From Flavobacteriaceae bacterium Ga0077528 (GTDB lineage Bacteria; Bacteroidota; Bacteroidia; Flavobacteriales; Flavobacteriaceae), in the NCBI GenBank assembly GCA_001464475.1, contig LNDX01000001.1:744001-808000 (forward strand): 64,000 nt of DNA. The letters are read 5' to 3'. The notes beneath the pieces were generated by a model. It was given only the letters and a program-made list of their open reading frames with translations, did not search any database and was not told the origin of the DNA. Within the stretch, counting starts at the first letter, position 1, and each line of letters begins with the position of its first letter. Below are positions 63,857 to 64,000 of the stretch, in pieces. A program made the position numbers and the translations under genes.

Positions 63857-64000
63857 TTAGAAGTCTTTTTCAATAACTTTAAACTTATTTTCAAGAATTT
63901 CAATAAGTACTTTTGGGTTGGTGTTGGTATAAAAAAGTTGCTTACTTTTCTCATTTATTTCTCTAAAACCTACTTTTTCATCTAAGATTTTTTTGGTTTG
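63857..64000 (-). CDS. C-terminal fragment of an unidentified protein (cut by the window edge)
   Basis: A minus-strand frame is open from the window edge for 47 codons to a TAA at 63857-63859. It reads Q-T-K-K-I-L-D-E-K-V-G-F-R-E-I and ends K-V-I-E-K-D-F. The composition is ordinary for this genome, and a gene start in the neighbouring unit follows 69 bases later. I do not recognise the family from this fragment. Confidence 0.6.
   Translation of the reverse strand, partial: QTKKILDEKVGFREINEKSKQLFYTNTNPKVLIEILENKFKVIEKDF

Noticed and set aside
1..64000. CRISPR arrays, insertion sequences, prophage genes or tRNA-linked integration
   Set aside because: No direct-repeat array, transposase, integrase or att-like duplication was seen. 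The tRNA-Gln gene has no duplicated 3' end nearby.

Overview
The window is AT-rich and reads as chromosomal DNA of a member of the Flavobacteriaceae, most like Flavobacterium. Four observations support this. SprA, a RemB-like protein and a type IX secretion sorting domain are present. There is a complete alternative complex III (act) operon joined to a caa3-type oxidase. Several genes have Bacteroidota promoter elements (TTTG, about 19 bases, TAnnTTTG). Shine-Dalgarno sequences are mostly absent, and several TTG starts sit directly behind the previous stop codon. I saw no phage, insertion sequence, CRISPR array or rRNA. The only RNA gene found is tRNA-Gln(TTG). No gene-free stretch exceeds about 300 bases.

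Layout. 1-10 kb: a secreted T9SS substrate, a membrane metallophosphoesterase, a cysteine-free thioredoxin-fold protein, a NodB-type deacetylase, a large GT117/DUF2723 membrane protein, an RprX/RprY-like two-component system, tRNA-Gln and a tandem universal stress protein. 10-15 kb: rimP-nusA-infB, with a terminator-like hairpin in the rimP leader, then a SPOR protein. 15-27 kb: actABCDEF-coxBA, the quinol:cytochrome c oxidoreductase and the core of its partner oxidase. 27-29 kb: ruvB and queG. 29-36.6 kb: a self-contained sugar locus with a LacI regulator, twin operators, a TonB-dependent receptor, a secreted glutaredoxin, an SLC45/SUT-like transporter, a GH100-like invertase and a fructokinase. 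36.7-51 kb: maeB, ruvA, the giant T9SS translocon gene sprA, gcvH, a vanZ-like gene, deoC and remB. 51-56 kb: heme O synthase, two subunit III proteins, subunit IV, a cysteine-free SCO-like protein, SCO, a DUF420 protein and a small Cys-pair protein, i.e. the rest of the oxidase and its assembly factors. 56-64 kb: a DUF4403 lipoprotein, an outer-membrane factor with its adaptor, tsaB, an MscS channel, an amphipathic repeat protein, dodecin, an NTF2-like protein, an RsuA-family pseudouridine synthase and the 3' end of an unidentified gene.

How the genes work together. Two separated clusters (15.3-26.9 kb and 50.8-56.0 kb) together encode an ACIII-aa3 supercomplex and factors for heme and copper insertion. 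The most distinctive accessory system is the predicted sucrose locus. It has the logic of the Xanthomonas sux locus (regulator, SusD-less TonB receptor, inner-membrane transporter, intracellular hydrolase). Its transporter and hydrolase belong to the families plants use for sucrose, and it carries a periplasmic glutaredoxin next to a receptor whose only two cysteines are adjacent.
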